From NCBI GenBank assembly GCA_965203835.1, contig OZ241919.1:682001-746000 (forward strand): a stretch of DNA of 64,000 bases, given 5' to 3'. This document shows, one piece after another, positions 1 to 9,139 of this stretch (positions within the stretch are counted from its first letter, which is position 1; every line of letters begins with the position of its first letter). A program made the position numbers and the translations under genes. The stretch comes from CBDCFV01 sp965203835. Lineage in GTDB: Bacteria; Chloroflexota; Dehalococcoidia; Lucifugimonadales; UBA3495. The notes beneath the pieces were generated by a model. It was not told the DNA's origin, searched no databases, and saw nothing but the letters and a program-made list of their open reading frames with translations.

Positions 1-843
1 ATGGGCACCGTGCAGCGGCACCGGGCCAACCGCGCAATGCTGGTGCCGACAATGCTCAAGCACCTGATGGACCATCCGCGTTTCGGGGAGTACGACTTGT
101 CGTCGTTGGACGTTATCACCTATGGAGCGGCCCCGATGCCGATGGAAGTCATCAGGGACGCCATCGGCAAATTTCCCAACGCGCGATTCATCAACGCCTT
201 CGGCCAGACCGAGACAGCCTCCACCATCACCATGCTCCCGCCGGAGGACCACGTTCTGGAGGGCGGGCCGGAAGAGATAGAAAGAAAGCTGCGCCGCCTC
301 ACCTCTATCGGCAAACCCTTGGAAGACGTGGAAGTGAAGATAGTGGACGAGGAAGGCAACGACGTGACCTTGGGGGAGGTAGGCGAAATAGTCGCAAGAG
401 GGTCACGGATGATGCGCGGGTACTGGCAGCAGGAAGCCGCCACCCAGGAAGCAATACGGTCCGGCTGGATTTACACTGGAGACCTGGGTTACCAGGACGA
501 GGACGAGTACATTTACCTGTCGGGCCGCGCCAAGGACTTCATCAAGCGAGGCGGCGAAATGGTATCCCCGGAAGAGGTGGAGCAGGTGCTCAGGTCCCAT
601 CCCAACGTCGAGGATGCGGCGATAATCGGTATCCCGGACGTGGAGTGGGGCGAGGAGGTCTGCGCCGTGGTGGTCAAGGGCTCCGGCGACGTGGGGGAAG
701 ACGACTTGGTCCAGTACTGCACCCAACACTTGGCCAGCTTCAAACGCCCCCGCTCCGTGGTATTCGTTGACGAGTTGCCGCGCAACGTAATGGGCAAGGT
801 CCTGAAACGGGACCTGCGTGAGCAGTTCGGAAGCCCCGCCTAA
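1..843 (+). CDS. AMP-dependent acyl-CoA synthetase/ligase, C-terminal part
   Basis: This is the last 280 codons of an ANL-superfamily adenylating enzyme, which activates a carboxylate as an acyl-AMP and then joins it to CoA. Visible motifs in order are YGAAPMP (about residue 42), the adenine-pocket GQTET (about 68), GEVGEIVARG, YTGDLG, the hinge SGRAKDFIKRGGE (about 174-186), and the C-terminal PRNVMGKVLKRDL that carries the catalytic lysine. Full enzymes of the family are 500-560 residues and their P-loop-like STGGTTG segment is missing here, so the gene starts left of the window; the ATG at base 1 is coincidental. The next gene starts 41 bases later on the same strand. Substrate cannot be told from sequence. 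Confidence 0.93.
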   Translation: MGTVQRHRANRAMLVPTMLKHLMDHPRFGEYDLSSLDVITYGAAPMPMEVIRDAIGKFPNARFINAFGQTETASTITMLPPEDHVLEGGPEEIERKLRRLTSIGKPLEDVEVKIVDEEGNDVTLGEVGEIVARGSRMMRGYWQQEAATQEAIRSGWIYTGDLGYQDEDEYIYLSGRAKDFIKRGGEMVSPEEVEQVLRSHPNVEDAAIIGIPDVEWGEEVCAVVVKGSGDVGEDDLVQYCTQHLASFKRPRSVVFVDELPRNVMGKVLKRDLREQFGSPA

Positions 844-884
844 ACCCCTCAAGAAACGAAGAACGTACTCTCCTTGGAGACTGC

Positions 885-2639
885 GTGGCAACAGACCAGA
901 GCAACGACCATATCCGCTACGAACCCGACGAGCCTTGTCCCTTTTTCGTGTCGGCTACCGCCGGGTTCCAAGGAGTCCTGCTGGTCCTGACGCCGATTGT
1001 CACCACCGTCACTACCACGGCCCATGTGGCGGAGCAGTCCGAGCAGTACCTGATATGGGCAGCCTTCGCCGCGCTCCTGATCTGCGGATTAACCACAGCC
1101 CTCCAAGCCGGCCGGGTCTGGCGGGTTGGAAGCGGGCACGTACTCATCACCGCGGCCAGCGTCTCCCTCATAGTCGTCGGTGTGCCCGCCCTCGAAGCGG
1201 GCGGCCCAGCCATGCTGGCCAGCCTCGTGATCGCGGGAGCCATTGCCCAGTTTGTTCTGTCGGCATGGCTGCCGTTGCTGCGCCGGGTCATCACGCCGGT
1301 GGTGGCGGGCACTGCGCTACTGCTATTGGCCGCCACAGTGATACCCATCGCCGCCGGCCGGGTCACCGCGGTGGCCACCAACGCACTGCCTGTATCGGGT
1401 CCTGTGGTCGCAACGGTGACCTTGATCGTGGTGGTGGCGTTGGGGCTTCGGGTTTCCGGCGTATGGCGGCTCTGGGTGCCTCTCGTCGGTATAGTGGCAG
1501 GTTGCGTGGCCGCTGTCCCGTTCGGACTGTACGATTTTCAACTGGTTGCCAAAGCCCCGTGGGTGGGTGTGCCGGGGACCTGGTTTCCAGACTTCAGTGT
1601 GCCTGATGCTCACGGGTTCCTGACGCTTCTGCCCATGGTCGTTATCGTTGTGTTCATCAACGGCATCAAGAACATGGGCGACAGCGTGGTTGTGCAGCGG
1701 TTGTCGCGCCGGAACCCCAAGGCTACCGACTTCCGCTTGGTGCAGAGATCTTTGAACGCCAACGGAGTGGGCGTTCTGTTGAGCGGGATAGCGGGGTCGC
1801 CTCCAACGACCATCAACTCGGCCACCAGCGGGTCGCTGGTAAGCCTTACCGGCGTCGCCAACAGGAACGTCGGGTACGCGGCCGGCGCCATGCTCGCGGT
1901 CCTGGCTTTCTCTCCCAAGCTGACCGCAGTCCTGCTGATGATCCCGGCCCCTGTCATGGGAGCATATCTGCTGGTGCTCATGGGCACTTACGTGGTGGAG
2001 GGCATTCGTACCGTCAGCCAGGACGACCTCGACCACAAGAAGACGCTGATCATGGGACTGTCCTTCTCGTTGGGTATGGGCTTGGAGACCTCGGCCATTA
2101 TCGGAGACCTGCCGGGAGCCGCTTGGATCAAGTTCCTGGACAACGGCCTCACCGCCGGCGCTATAGCTGCTGTCCTGATGACCTGGTTTGCGGAGCTGAC
2201 CGGCCCCCGGCCCAAGCGGATGGAGACTGAGTTGAATGATTCCGCGCTAACGGAAATCGATGCCTTCCTCAGGGAAATTTCCGCCAGCAAAGGATGGGAT
2301 GACTCTTCGACGGACAGGTTGTGCGCCGCAGGCGAGGAGACGCTCTTCAGCCTCCTGTCAGACAATGGCGCCGACGAGCCCGCAGGGCCTAGGCGGTTGA
2401 CCATAGTGGCTCGCCCCGGAACCGGTGTCCTGGAGTTGGAGTTCTTCACTGCGCTGGAGGGACAGAACCTTCAGGACCGCTTGGCGTATCTGACCGAGGA
2501 AGAGTCCCAGGAGCAAGAGGCTTCGTTCCGATTGCTGAGCCACTACGCCAGATCAGTGCGTCAACAGAAATATTACGGCATGGATGTCGTCAAGGTCCTG
2601 GTGGCGGAGCGTTCCATCGGGGCATCGAGACTGGAATAG
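885..2639 (+). CDS. NCS2-family nucleobase (xanthine/uracil) permease with C-terminal extension
   Basis: A 584-residue inner-membrane protein. Residues 20-430 form about 12-14 hydrophobic helices typical of nucleobase:cation symporter-2 carriers, including the conserved region around GIAGSPPTTINSATSGSLVS, here without the usual glutamate pattern of well-studied purine carriers. The start is a GTG at 885, 41 bases after the acyl-CoA ligase, so the two may be cotranscribed. After the last helix (about residue 445) there is a soluble tail of about 140 residues, which begins LNDSALTEIDAFLREIS and contains an alternating alpha/beta pattern that loosely resembles the RsbW-type histidine-kinase-like ATPase fold. 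That tail is not part of a standard NCS2 carrier. Transport substrate is inferred from family only. Confidence 0.85.
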   Translation: MATDQSNDHIRYEPDEPCPFFVSATAGFQGVLLVLTPIVTTVTTTAHVAEQSEQYLIWAAFAALLICGLTTALQAGRVWRVGSGHVLITAASVSLIVVGVPALEAGGPAMLASLVIAGAIAQFVLSAWLPLLRRVITPVVAGTALLLLAATVIPIAAGRVTAVATNALPVSGPVVATVTLIVVVALGLRVSGVWRLWVPLVGIVAGCVAAVPFGLYDFQLVAKAPWVGVPGTWFPDFSVPDAHGFLTLLPMVVIVVFINGIKNMGDSVVVQRLSRRNPKATDFRLVQRSLNANGVGVLLSGIAGSPPTTINSATSGSLVSLTGVANRNVGYAAGAMLAVLAFSPKLTAVLLMIPAPVMGAYLLVLMGTYVVEGIRTVSQDDLDHKKTLIMGLSFSLGMGLETSAIIGDLPGAAWIKFLDNGLTAGAIAAVLMTWFAELTGPRPKRMETELNDSALTEIDAFLREISASKGWDDSSTDRLCAAGEETLFSLLSDNGADEPAGPRRLTIVARPGTGVLELEFFTALEGQNLQDRLAYLTEEESQEQEASFRLLSHYARSVRQQKYYGMDVVKVLVAERSIGASRLE

Positions 2640-2774
2640 ACCCATGTTGAACACCCTGATGGCGACCGGAGCTGTGTACAGGCCCGTGGGTGGTATAACC
2701 GGAAGCGGCGCCTCGGGCAGAATCGTAGCCGACAAGGGTTGTTTCTGGATGATTGAAAGGAGGCAAAAGCCGAA

Positions 2775-3704
2775 ATGAAAATAGGCGTAATGGGTACCGG
2801 AGGCGTAGGCGGTTATTTTGGAGGCCTGTTGGCCCGCGACGGGCACGAGGTTACTTTCGTTGCCAGGGGCGCGCACTTGTCCGCCATCCAGGAGCATGGC
2901 TTGCGGGTGGAAAGCGTCAACGACGGCACATTCCAAGCTCCGGGCAAGGCGTTGGAAGACACTTCAAAGGCGGGCGTGCAGGACCTCGTTCTCTTCAACG
3001 TGAAGATGTACCAGAACGCCGCCGCCATCGAAGCCACCCGGCCCATGGTCGGACCCGATACGGTGGTACTCACCCTGCAAAACGGGATCGACAACGGCGA
3101 CCAGTTGGCCGACGCTCTCGGCAAAGAGCCGGTGATGATCGGCTCGGCCTACATGGAAGGCCGGATATTGGCCCCCGGAGTCGTGTCGCAGGCTGGTCCC
3201 GGCATCGCCAGTTTCGGCGAGATGGCACCGGGAATCACCGAGCGGGGTGAACGGTTGCTGGAGGTTTTCAAACACGCCAACTGGCGCGTAGAGCTTCAGG
3301 AAAATATGCCGGGGATGCTGTGGAAGAAATATGCCTACATCGCCGGGTCCGCGGCGGTCAACGCCGCCACCAACTCGGTGTACGAAGAAATGCGCTCCAT
3401 ACCGGAAACCCGGCAGTTGATCCAGCAGGCCATCGAAGAGGTGCTTGCAGTGGGCCGCGCCAAGGGCGCTCCGGTCATGGATGATTCGCTGGAATGGGCC
3501 ATGTCCTCCCTGGACCGCTTCCCCGCCGACGGCAGGGCCTCGTTGGCCAAGGACTTCACCGACGGCCGCCCGGTGGAACTGGAAGGCATCACCGGCACGG
3601 CGGTGCGCATGGGCCGGGAGGCGGGCGTGCCTACCCCGGTCAACGACGCCCTCTACGCCATCTTGAAACCGTGGGCGTTAAGGATCGAGGCGGCCTTGAA
3701 GTAG
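2775..3704 (+). CDS. 2-dehydropantoate 2-reductase family protein (PanE/ApbA-like)
   Basis: A 309-residue NADPH-dependent reductase of the ketopantoate reductase family. The N-terminus MKIGVMGTGGVGGYFGGLLA is a Rossmann dinucleotide-binding motif (GxGxxG at residues 7-12). QNGIDNGD (about residue 98) and the C-terminal helical ApbA_C domain with KYAYIAGSAAVNAATN (about 180-195) match the family. A strong ribosome-binding site (AAAGGAGG) lies 9 bases before the ATG. It could be true PanE of coenzyme A synthesis, but the next gene is an amidohydrolase rather than panB/panC, and catabolic paralogues of this family are common, so I give no symbol. Confidence 0.88.
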   Translation: MKIGVMGTGGVGGYFGGLLARDGHEVTFVARGAHLSAIQEHGLRVESVNDGTFQAPGKALEDTSKAGVQDLVLFNVKMYQNAAAIEATRPMVGPDTVVLTLQNGIDNGDQLADALGKEPVMIGSAYMEGRILAPGVVSQAGPGIASFGEMAPGITERGERLLEVFKHANWRVELQENMPGMLWKKYAYIAGSAAVNAATNSVYEEMRSIPETRQLIQQAIEEVLAVGRAKGAPVMDDSLEWAMSSLDRFPADGRASLAKDFTDGRPVELEGITGTAVRMGREAGVPTPVNDALYAILKPWALRIEAALK

Positions 3705-3782
3705 GCCAACGTTTATTTCCAAGGCTGCTCCCGGCCGTATGCTATGATTGGGCCGCTACACTAATGAAATGGAGGCGTCATC

Positions 3783-4808
3783 ATGCCGTTCGGAGGTAAT
3801 GACTGGCTGGGATTGACGACGGAGGCCGTCTTGGAGCCGGAAATAGCCATCTGCGACCCCCACCACCACTTCTGGGACTTCAGGACAGAGCGTATCCCCT
3901 ACCAACGCTACCTGCTGCATGAACTCGCCGACGACATCAACAGCGCTGGCAACGTCCGCTCCACGGTGTTCGTCGAAGCCAGGGCCATGTACCGCGCCAG
4001 CGGCCCTGAAGACATGCGGCCGGTGGGAGAGGTTGAGTTCGTCCAGGGCCTGGCCGCCGCCAGCGCCACCGGCCTGTATGGTCCCGGTCAAGCCGCCGCA
4101 GCCATCGTGGGCCACGCCAACCTCAACCTTGGCGACGGTGTAAGGCCGGTGCTGGAGGCCCTGCAAGCCGCCAGCCCCAACCGTTTCCGGGGCATCCGCC
4201 ATTCGGTCACTTGGGACGACAGCCCGGAGATAGTCAACACGGCCCTTCACCGAGCGCCGGGCCAGTTGCGCACCGACCAGTTCCGCACCGGGGCTAAGGT
4301 GCTGTCGGACATGGGGATGTCCTTGGAAGGATGGATGTACTTCCACCAGATGCCCGACTTGGCCGACTTCGCCAAGGCGGTGCCCGACCTGACCATCATC
4401 CTGAACCACATCGGCGGCCTGATGCGAATCGGCCCCTACGCCAACCGCGACGAGGAAGTGCTGGCCCAGTGGCGCAGGGGCATCGACGCCGTGGCGGAAT
4501 GTCCCAACATCAACATGAAACTTGGCGGCATGGGTATGCCCGCCAACGGGTTTGACTGGCACACCAGGGACACGCCCATCGGCTCCGAGGAGTTGGCTGA
4601 ATCAATGGCGCCGTTTATGAACTACTGCATCGAGAAGTTCGGCCCAAGCCGGTGCATGTTCGAAAGCAACTTCCCGGTGGACAAGGTCTCCTACTCCTAC
4701 AACGTCATGTACAACGCCTTCAAGCGGCTGTCCAAGGGCTACTCTGCCTCTGAGCGGGCAGACATGTTCCATGACACGGCGGTTCGGGTGTACCGGATAG
4801 AGTATTAA
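3783..4808 (+). CDS. Amidohydrolase-family metal-dependent hydrolase (COG3618-like)
   Basis: A 341-residue TIM-barrel hydrolase of the amidohydro-related family that includes L-fuconolactonase and pyrone-dicarboxylate lactonase. The metal-binding strand-1 motif DPHHHFWD is at residues 26-33. Further motifs are FRGIRHSVTWD (about 137), ILNHIGG (about 206) and the C-terminal ESNFPVDK (about 294-301), which carries the catalytic acidic residue. GGAGG ribosome-binding site (TGGAGG) lies just upstream. It follows the ketopantoate-reductase homologue by 78 bases on the same strand. Ring-opening or lactone hydrolysis is the family expectation; the substrate is unknown. Confidence 0.86.
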   Translation: MPFGGNDWLGLTTEAVLEPEIAICDPHHHFWDFRTERIPYQRYLLHELADDINSAGNVRSTVFVEARAMYRASGPEDMRPVGEVEFVQGLAAASATGLYGPGQAAAAIVGHANLNLGDGVRPVLEALQAASPNRFRGIRHSVTWDDSPEIVNTALHRAPGQLRTDQFRTGAKVLSDMGMSLEGWMYFHQMPDLADFAKAVPDLTIILNHIGGLMRIGPYANRDEEVLAQWRRGIDAVAECPNINMKLGGMGMPANGFDWHTRDTPIGSEELAESMAPFMNYCIEKFGPSRCMFESNFPVDKVSYSYNVMYNAFKRLSKGYSASERADMFHDTAVRVYRIEY

Positions 4809-4894
4809 AAGGGCTTAGCGCGCTATTTGCGAGGATAATCTGGTCCGGCTAATGACCGAGAGTTCGGATACTTCCAGCCCGTAGGGGTGCGCCC

Positions 4895-5449
4895 ATGACA
4901 CTACAGACCAGGCTAACCTACCAGGACTACCTTGACAGCCCGGAAACCAAGGCGCGTTACGAGATCATTGATGGTGAACTCCTGATGGCTGCGGGACCTA
5001 CGCGATTCCACCAGACTATTTCCGGCAACATTTACCGGCCACTACAGCAGTTTGTCGGCGAGTATGGGCTGGGGTGGGTATGGTATGCGCCCCTTGATGT
5101 TATCGTGCGGCAGGAACCGTTGCGGGTGAGGCAGCCGGACTTGCTGTTCGTCAGTAACGAAAACTCCGGCATCCTGGGCGACCGAATCGAGGGAGGTCCC
5201 GACCTGGTGGTGGAGATCCTGTCGCCAAGCAATACCCGCGTAGACATCGACGGCAAACTTGCGGACTACGCGCAGATCGGCGTCCGTGAATGCTGGATTG
5301 TGTCTCCGCAGGGAAGGACGGTTGAGGCGCTTGGGTTGGAAGGCGGCCAGTACAGCCGCCTTTCCCTCTCCGGATTGGGTGACATGGTGGAGTCCGTAGT
5401 CCTCTCCGGGTTCCACCTGCCGGTTTCCCAGATTTTTGAAGGGGCATAG
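4895..5449 (+). CDS. Uma2 family (DUF820) PD-(D/E)XK nuclease-like protein
   Basis: 184 residues, the usual length for Uma2 proteins. The restriction-endonuclease-like core is visible: acidic YEIIDGELLMA near residue 23, QPDLLFV (about 85), and GPDLVVEILSPSN (about 106-118), followed by the KLADYAQIGVRECWIV segment with the conserved Lys/Tyr. Uma2 genes are abundant in Chloroflexota and cyanobacteria and their role is not established; mobile-DNA linkage is often suggested. This is one of three intact copies plus one broken copy in the window. Confidence 0.88.
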   Translation: MTLQTRLTYQDYLDSPETKARYEIIDGELLMAAGPTRFHQTISGNIYRPLQQFVGEYGLGWVWYAPLDVIVRQEPLRVRQPDLLFVSNENSGILGDRIEGGPDLVVEILSPSNTRVDIDGKLADYAQIGVRECWIVSPQGRTVEALGLEGGQYSRLSLSGLGDMVESVVLSGFHLPVSQIFEGA

Positions 5450-5495
5450 AAACTATAGTCACTAAAGACAACGGGAGTGGTCAACGCCCCTGACG

Positions 5496-6266
5496 CTACT
5501 GGGCCGTCAGCCCCCCATCGATGACCAACTCGCTGCCGGTCACGAAGGAAGACTCGTCGCTGGCAAGGTACAGGACTCCGTAAGCCACGTCTTCCGATAT
5601 GCCCAGCCGGCCTATGGGGTGGCGGGCCAGGTTGAACTCCCGTCCTGCCTCGTCGGCCAGCATTGCGGCAGTCATGTCGGTGATGATAACGCCCGGATGC
5701 ACCGAGTTGGCCCGGATACCCTCACTGGCGTACTGGATGGCCGTCGACTTGGTCAGCAGCCGGACTGCCCCCTTTGATGCGCCATAGGCTGTGGTGGTGC
5801 CGCCAACCAGCCCGGCAACCGAAGAAATGTTGATGATGGAGCCTCCCCCGGCCTTTCTCATCTCCGGGATGGCGGCCTTGGTGCCCAGGAACACGCCCTT
5901 GGCGTTCACGTCCATCACTTGGTCCCACTGGCCTTCCGTCAGGGACTCGATGGTCATGCGCTCACCGGAAGCGTCCTTGGGGCTGCCTATGCCCGCGTTG
6001 TTCACCAGAACGTCCAGCTTCCCGAAGTGGGACACGGCAGCCTCCACGGCGCCCTGCCAGTCCGATTCGCTGGTGACATCCAGATGGACGTAAAGGCACT
6101 CGCCGCCGGTCTCGTTGATTTCCGCTTGTACCTGCATTCCCAGGTCGTCCAAGATGTCGCCAATGACAACCTTGGCCCCTTCCTCAACAAACATCCTGGC
6201 TTCAACCGCGCCCTGCCCTCTGGCTCCACCGCTGATCAGAGCAACCTTTCCTTCCAGTCTCGGCAT
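5496..6266 (-). CDS. Short-chain dehydrogenase/reductase (SDR), glucose 1-dehydrogenase-like
   Basis: A 256-residue classical SDR. The NAD(P)-binding motif SGGARGQG is near residue 13, DV (about 65), NNAG (about 91), the catalytic Ser of SIINISSVAG and the YGASK pair (about 156-160) are all present, as is the C-terminal VTGSELVIDGGLTAQ. I chose the ATG at 6266 because AGGAG sits five bases upstream; a GTG one codon earlier is also possible. The ATG overlaps the stop of the Rieske gene (TGATG), so the two are translationally coupled and probably act in one oxidative pathway. Confidence 0.92.
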   Translation of the reverse strand: MPRLEGKVALISGGARGQGAVEARMFVEEGAKVVIGDILDDLGMQVQAEINETGGECLYVHLDVTSESDWQGAVEAAVSHFGKLDVLVNNAGIGSPKDASGERMTIESLTEGQWDQVMDVNAKGVFLGTKAAIPEMRKAGGGSIINISSVAGLVGGTTTAYGASKGAVRLLTKSTAIQYASEGIRANSVHPGVIITDMTAAMLADEAGREFNLARHPIGRLGISEDVAYGVLYLASDESSFVTGSELVIDGGLTAQ

Positions 6267-8029
6267 CACTTCTCCTCGCTTGGGTCGGATTGGTATATCT
6301 CCTCGCCCCGTTGCAGTCGGAGGGCAATCTGGTAGGTCTGACCGACGGCTCTCGGCGTGGGTGAGTGGGCGGCCAGGAACCGGGACATGCCTATCAGGAC
6401 TTTTCGCCCGGCGTCGGAGCCATTCCGCAGCCCGAACTGATTGAAGCCGGCGTCCACCAGTTGGAAGGAGTGGAACCCGGCGTCCTCGCGCAGCATCAGC
6501 CGGCCCAGGGTGTTCAGCAGCGGGCCGTGTTGTCCAGCACCGGTGAGGTATTGGGACACAAGCTGCGCCACCTCGTCGACCTGCTGCCGGACGTCGGCCC
6601 GCTCCAGCAACTCCGAGAGTAACAAGTCAGCGTCTATGGGGCCCTCTCCCGTGTTCGGTATCCGTTGCGGCGGCATGTTGAGGAACCTGTCCAAGTAGAT
6701 GCTTATGGCAACGTCGAACACAGCCCGCACCAGTTCGACCGACGGCGCCCGCCGCAGCGCCATGTGCACCGCGTTGGCGGCGGTCAGCGTATTGTGTACG
6801 GTGTCCCAGTCGCGGAACTCGTTGGATGTGTGGAAGTGGGCCATCCGCAGGAAGGCGGCATATACCAAGGTCGAGCCAAGGTCGTCAGCCGTGGCGCCTC
6901 CAGCTACCGCCGCCTTGATCGCCTCAATAATTGCGGCAGGGTCGTCTCCCAGCATGACGGCGGCAAGGGACTCCTCGTCGTGCCACTCGCCCTCGTTGGC
7001 CCTTCCTTGCTCCCACAGTCCCGACAGTTCATCTCTTGCCTTCCAGACCATAGACGCCAAGTCTATGGGAGTGCGCCAGGAGCTCAATTCCTGGCTGCGC
7101 CTGGCCCGGGCCATGCCGTGGGTCAAGCTGGTGAGCACGTGCCCCGCGTGTTCCCAGCCGATGTGGTCCAGCAGTTCAAAGGCCTTGTTGGCGAAGTCCA
7201 CCGTATGCCCAGCGTCCAGATAGATATGGTCGGTGGCAGCGGCGAACACCATGTCGGCAATGGTCGTCGGAGGAAAACCCAGTTCTATCGCCGTGTGCAG
7301 GCACCGCTCCGCGCCGTCGTCGTCCCGCACCTCGATGAAGTTGCGGAACCAGTTCTTGAACACCTCCGGCCTCGTCTCTCCACCGGGCAACGGCTCAACA
7401 ATGAACCGGGGCGCCTTGCCAGCGCACTCCCGGGCCACGTGCATTAGCCCCTGGTACAACGCTCGAGGCCGGTCGTCCTCGTTCAACTCCGGCAGGATAT
7501 TGGCCATGCAGGTCAACATGCTCATGGCTGCGCCCCATCCGTCGGCGGAGTATTCCGTCCCGAACCGGGCGCCGATTCCGAGAGCCACGCGATAGTCGCA
7601 GCCGGCGGCTTGTAGGCCAAGGACGGCCTTGGCGATTACCAGCCTGATATTGTGCTGCATCCCGTCCTGAAGACGGGCCGACCAGTACGCCACTTCGTCC
7701 CTGGGGGCGGGCTGAGGGTCCACCCAGACCACGCCGTCGGTGACGTTGACAGGGTAGCTGCGGACGTCATCCGCGAAGGGATTGAAAGTGCCGCCGCTGG
7801 CGAGATCGAACCTGGCGTGATGCCAGTGACAGGTGAGGATGCCGTCCTTGACGCTTCCCCGGTCCAAGGGAAAGCCCATGTGGGGACAACGATTGTCCAC
7901 CGCGAACAACTCGTCATCGTGGTGAAACACCGCAATGGCGTGACCGCCGCCGGTGACCACCGTGCAACCGCGCGCCTTGATTTCCTCTACGGTTCCCGCT
8001 CTTATCTGCCCCGTAATCGTCGTAGCCAT
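6266..8029 (-). CDS. Rieske [2Fe-2S] domain fused to a large uncharacterised helical domain
   Basis: 587 residues. Residues 1-105 are a Rieske ferredoxin-type domain with both ligand pairs intact: CPHMG (C-x-H, about residue 48) and CHWHHARFD (C-x2-H, about 67). The following 480 residues are almost entirely predicted helix, rich in His and Asp (for example TDHIYLDAGHTVDFANKAF), with no Rieske-oxygenase catalytic domain (no START-like fold, no D-x2-H-x4-H iron site that I can see). A distant link to questin-oxidase-like helical proteins is possible but unproven. GGAGG lies seven bases before the ATG. Coupled to the SDR downstream. Confidence 0.82.
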   Translation of the reverse strand: MATTITGQIRAGTVEEIKARGCTVVTGGGHAIAVFHHDDELFAVDNRCPHMGFPLDRGSVKDGILTCHWHHARFDLASGGTFNPFADDVRSYPVNVTDGVVWVDPQPAPRDEVAYWSARLQDGMQHNIRLVIAKAVLGLQAAGCDYRVALGIGARFGTEYSADGWGAAMSMLTCMANILPELNEDDRPRALYQGLMHVARECAGKAPRFIVEPLPGGETRPEVFKNWFRNFIEVRDDDGAERCLHTAIELGFPPTTIADMVFAAATDHIYLDAGHTVDFANKAFELLDHIGWEHAGHVLTSLTHGMARARRSQELSSWRTPIDLASMVWKARDELSGLWEQGRANEGEWHDEESLAAVMLGDDPAAIIEAIKAAVAGGATADDLGSTLVYAAFLRMAHFHTSNEFRDWDTVHNTLTAANAVHMALRRAPSVELVRAVFDVAISIYLDRFLNMPPQRIPNTGEGPIDADLLLSELLERADVRQQVDEVAQLVSQYLTGAGQHGPLLNTLGRLMLREDAGFHSFQLVDAGFNQFGLRNGSDAGRKVLIGMSRFLAAHSPTPRAVGQTYQIALRLQRGEEIYQSDPSEEK

Positions 8030-8046
8030 GGCAACACCTCCTCCGG

Positions 8047-8988
8047 TTACTCAGGTAGTGTGTCCGCAACGTCTATCAAGATTCGGCAGTGATCGCTTGG
8101 TCCCCATTCGTCGACTTCGTTCAATGCTCTAACCTTCACACTTTCATGGAACCCGCGGGAAGCGAACACGTAGTCCAATTGGTTCTCGGCTGTCGCGGGG
8201 GTCTGACGGGTAGTGTGATAGGTGGGAACATTTTTCGTGTCTTCGGGCAGACCGAAAGGCGTAGGACACGCTCTCCGGCCCCACGGGTGTCGCGGCCCCA
8301 CCATATCCAATCCGAGCGCGGTCATTCGATCAAAAATGGTGCGGTCGCGGTCAGGCATAGCCAGCGGGTGGTCATCCGTGGCGCCGTAAATCGTGTTCAG
8401 GTCGCCGGCCGCCAGGATACGATGGGTTGAAGGATTCACGTGACCGATGAACGCGCTCAAGTCAGAGATTATTCGGTGCGCCGAGGCATCGGGATAAATG
8501 CTGATCTGTTTGCCTTTTGTCGTTGGGTGGGGTACGAGCCACCGGGCATACATCGAGAATGCTAGGAATGGTTCACCACCATGCAGCGGTGTAATGTGGG
8601 CGCCCGCAATCGTGCCGATGCCGCTAACGGCTATTTCATTTTCGGACACATTGGCGACTGGACCGGTCTGCCTGAACCACTGGACCTCTACCCGGTCGGA
8701 TAGTTTCACCACCATTGGCCACCGGTCGTACAAATGCCGATTCCAACTCCAATGCTCCTCGTCACCGGTCTCAACAAAGCCTGCCCCCGGCGTGGTTCCC
8801 GCCCCCGTCTCCCCCGCGAAGGCGGGGGCCGAGGGCAGGCACTGCGCGGGAACGACTGGAAGGGGGCCCGCTACGTCGTCCGGGACCCACCCCACCTCTT
8901 GTAACAGGGCTACGTCTACGCCCATATCCAGCAGTTCCCGCCACGGCGCCACGCGCTTGGCAATGTTCCAACAGACTATCTTCGTCAC
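8047..8988 (-). CDS. Endonuclease/exonuclease/phosphatase (EEP) family protein with in-frame repeat insertion
   Basis: 313 residues with the EEP-fold motif series: VCWNIAKR (residues 5-12), LLQEVGW (about 28-34), AAGDLNTIYG (about 193), and the terminal GPSDHCRILIDV (about 292-303). Catalytic Asn, Glu, Asp and the Asp-His pair are therefore present. The start is GTG at 8988. Between the QEV and the core strands, residues about 51-70 (peptide SAPAFAGETGAGTTPGAGF) are encoded by a copy of the dispersed palindromic repeat of this genome, so this surface loop is probably a late insertion. Substrate (nucleic acid, phosphoinositide or other phosphoester) unknown. Confidence 0.8.
   Translation of the reverse strand: MTKIVCWNIAKRVAPWRELLDMGVDVALLQEVGWVPDDVAGPLPVVPAQCLPSAPAFAGETGAGTTPGAGFVETGDEEHWSWNRHLYDRWPMVVKLSDRVEVQWFRQTGPVANVSENEIAVSGIGTIAGAHITPLHGGEPFLAFSMYARWLVPHPTTKGKQISIYPDASAHRIISDLSAFIGHVNPSTHRILAAGDLNTIYGATDDHPLAMPDRDRTIFDRMTALGLDMVGPRHPWGRRACPTPFGLPEDTKNVPTYHTTRQTPATAENQLDYVFASRGFHESVKVRALNEVDEWGPSDHCRILIDVADTLPE
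8779..8842. repeat. Dispersed palindromic repeat, copy A, inside a coding region
   Basis: A G+C-rich palindromic element with the stem CCCCCGC/GCGGGGG (8811-8817 and 8822-8828, loop of four) flanked by parts of the family consensus in both orientations (a forward piece at 8779-8802, then the reverse-oriented core). It lies wholly within the EEP-family gene and is read through in frame. Confidence 0.75.
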
Positions 8989-9028
8989 CGGACTTCCCCG
9001 TTGCTTTCAATGCGGTCAGCGCCTTGTC

Positions 9029-9096
9029 TTTCCCGCGAAGGCGGGAAACCATGGCGTACCATTTGGACTCTCGCCTTCGCGGGAGTGACGGAAGGA
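9029..9096. repeat. Dispersed palindromic repeat, copy B (two half copies)
   Basis: A perfect 8-bp stem TTTCCCGC/GCGGGAAA (9029-9036, 9041-9048) and a second imperfect CGCCTTCGCGGGAG element ending in the family tail GTGACGGAAGG, in opposite orientations, in the 151-base gap between the EEP gene and a luciferase-like gene. Confidence 0.7.
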
Positions 9097-9139
9097 GCTG
9101 ACACCTCCGGTTGGGCTGGCCAGAGAACGGATCAGGGGT

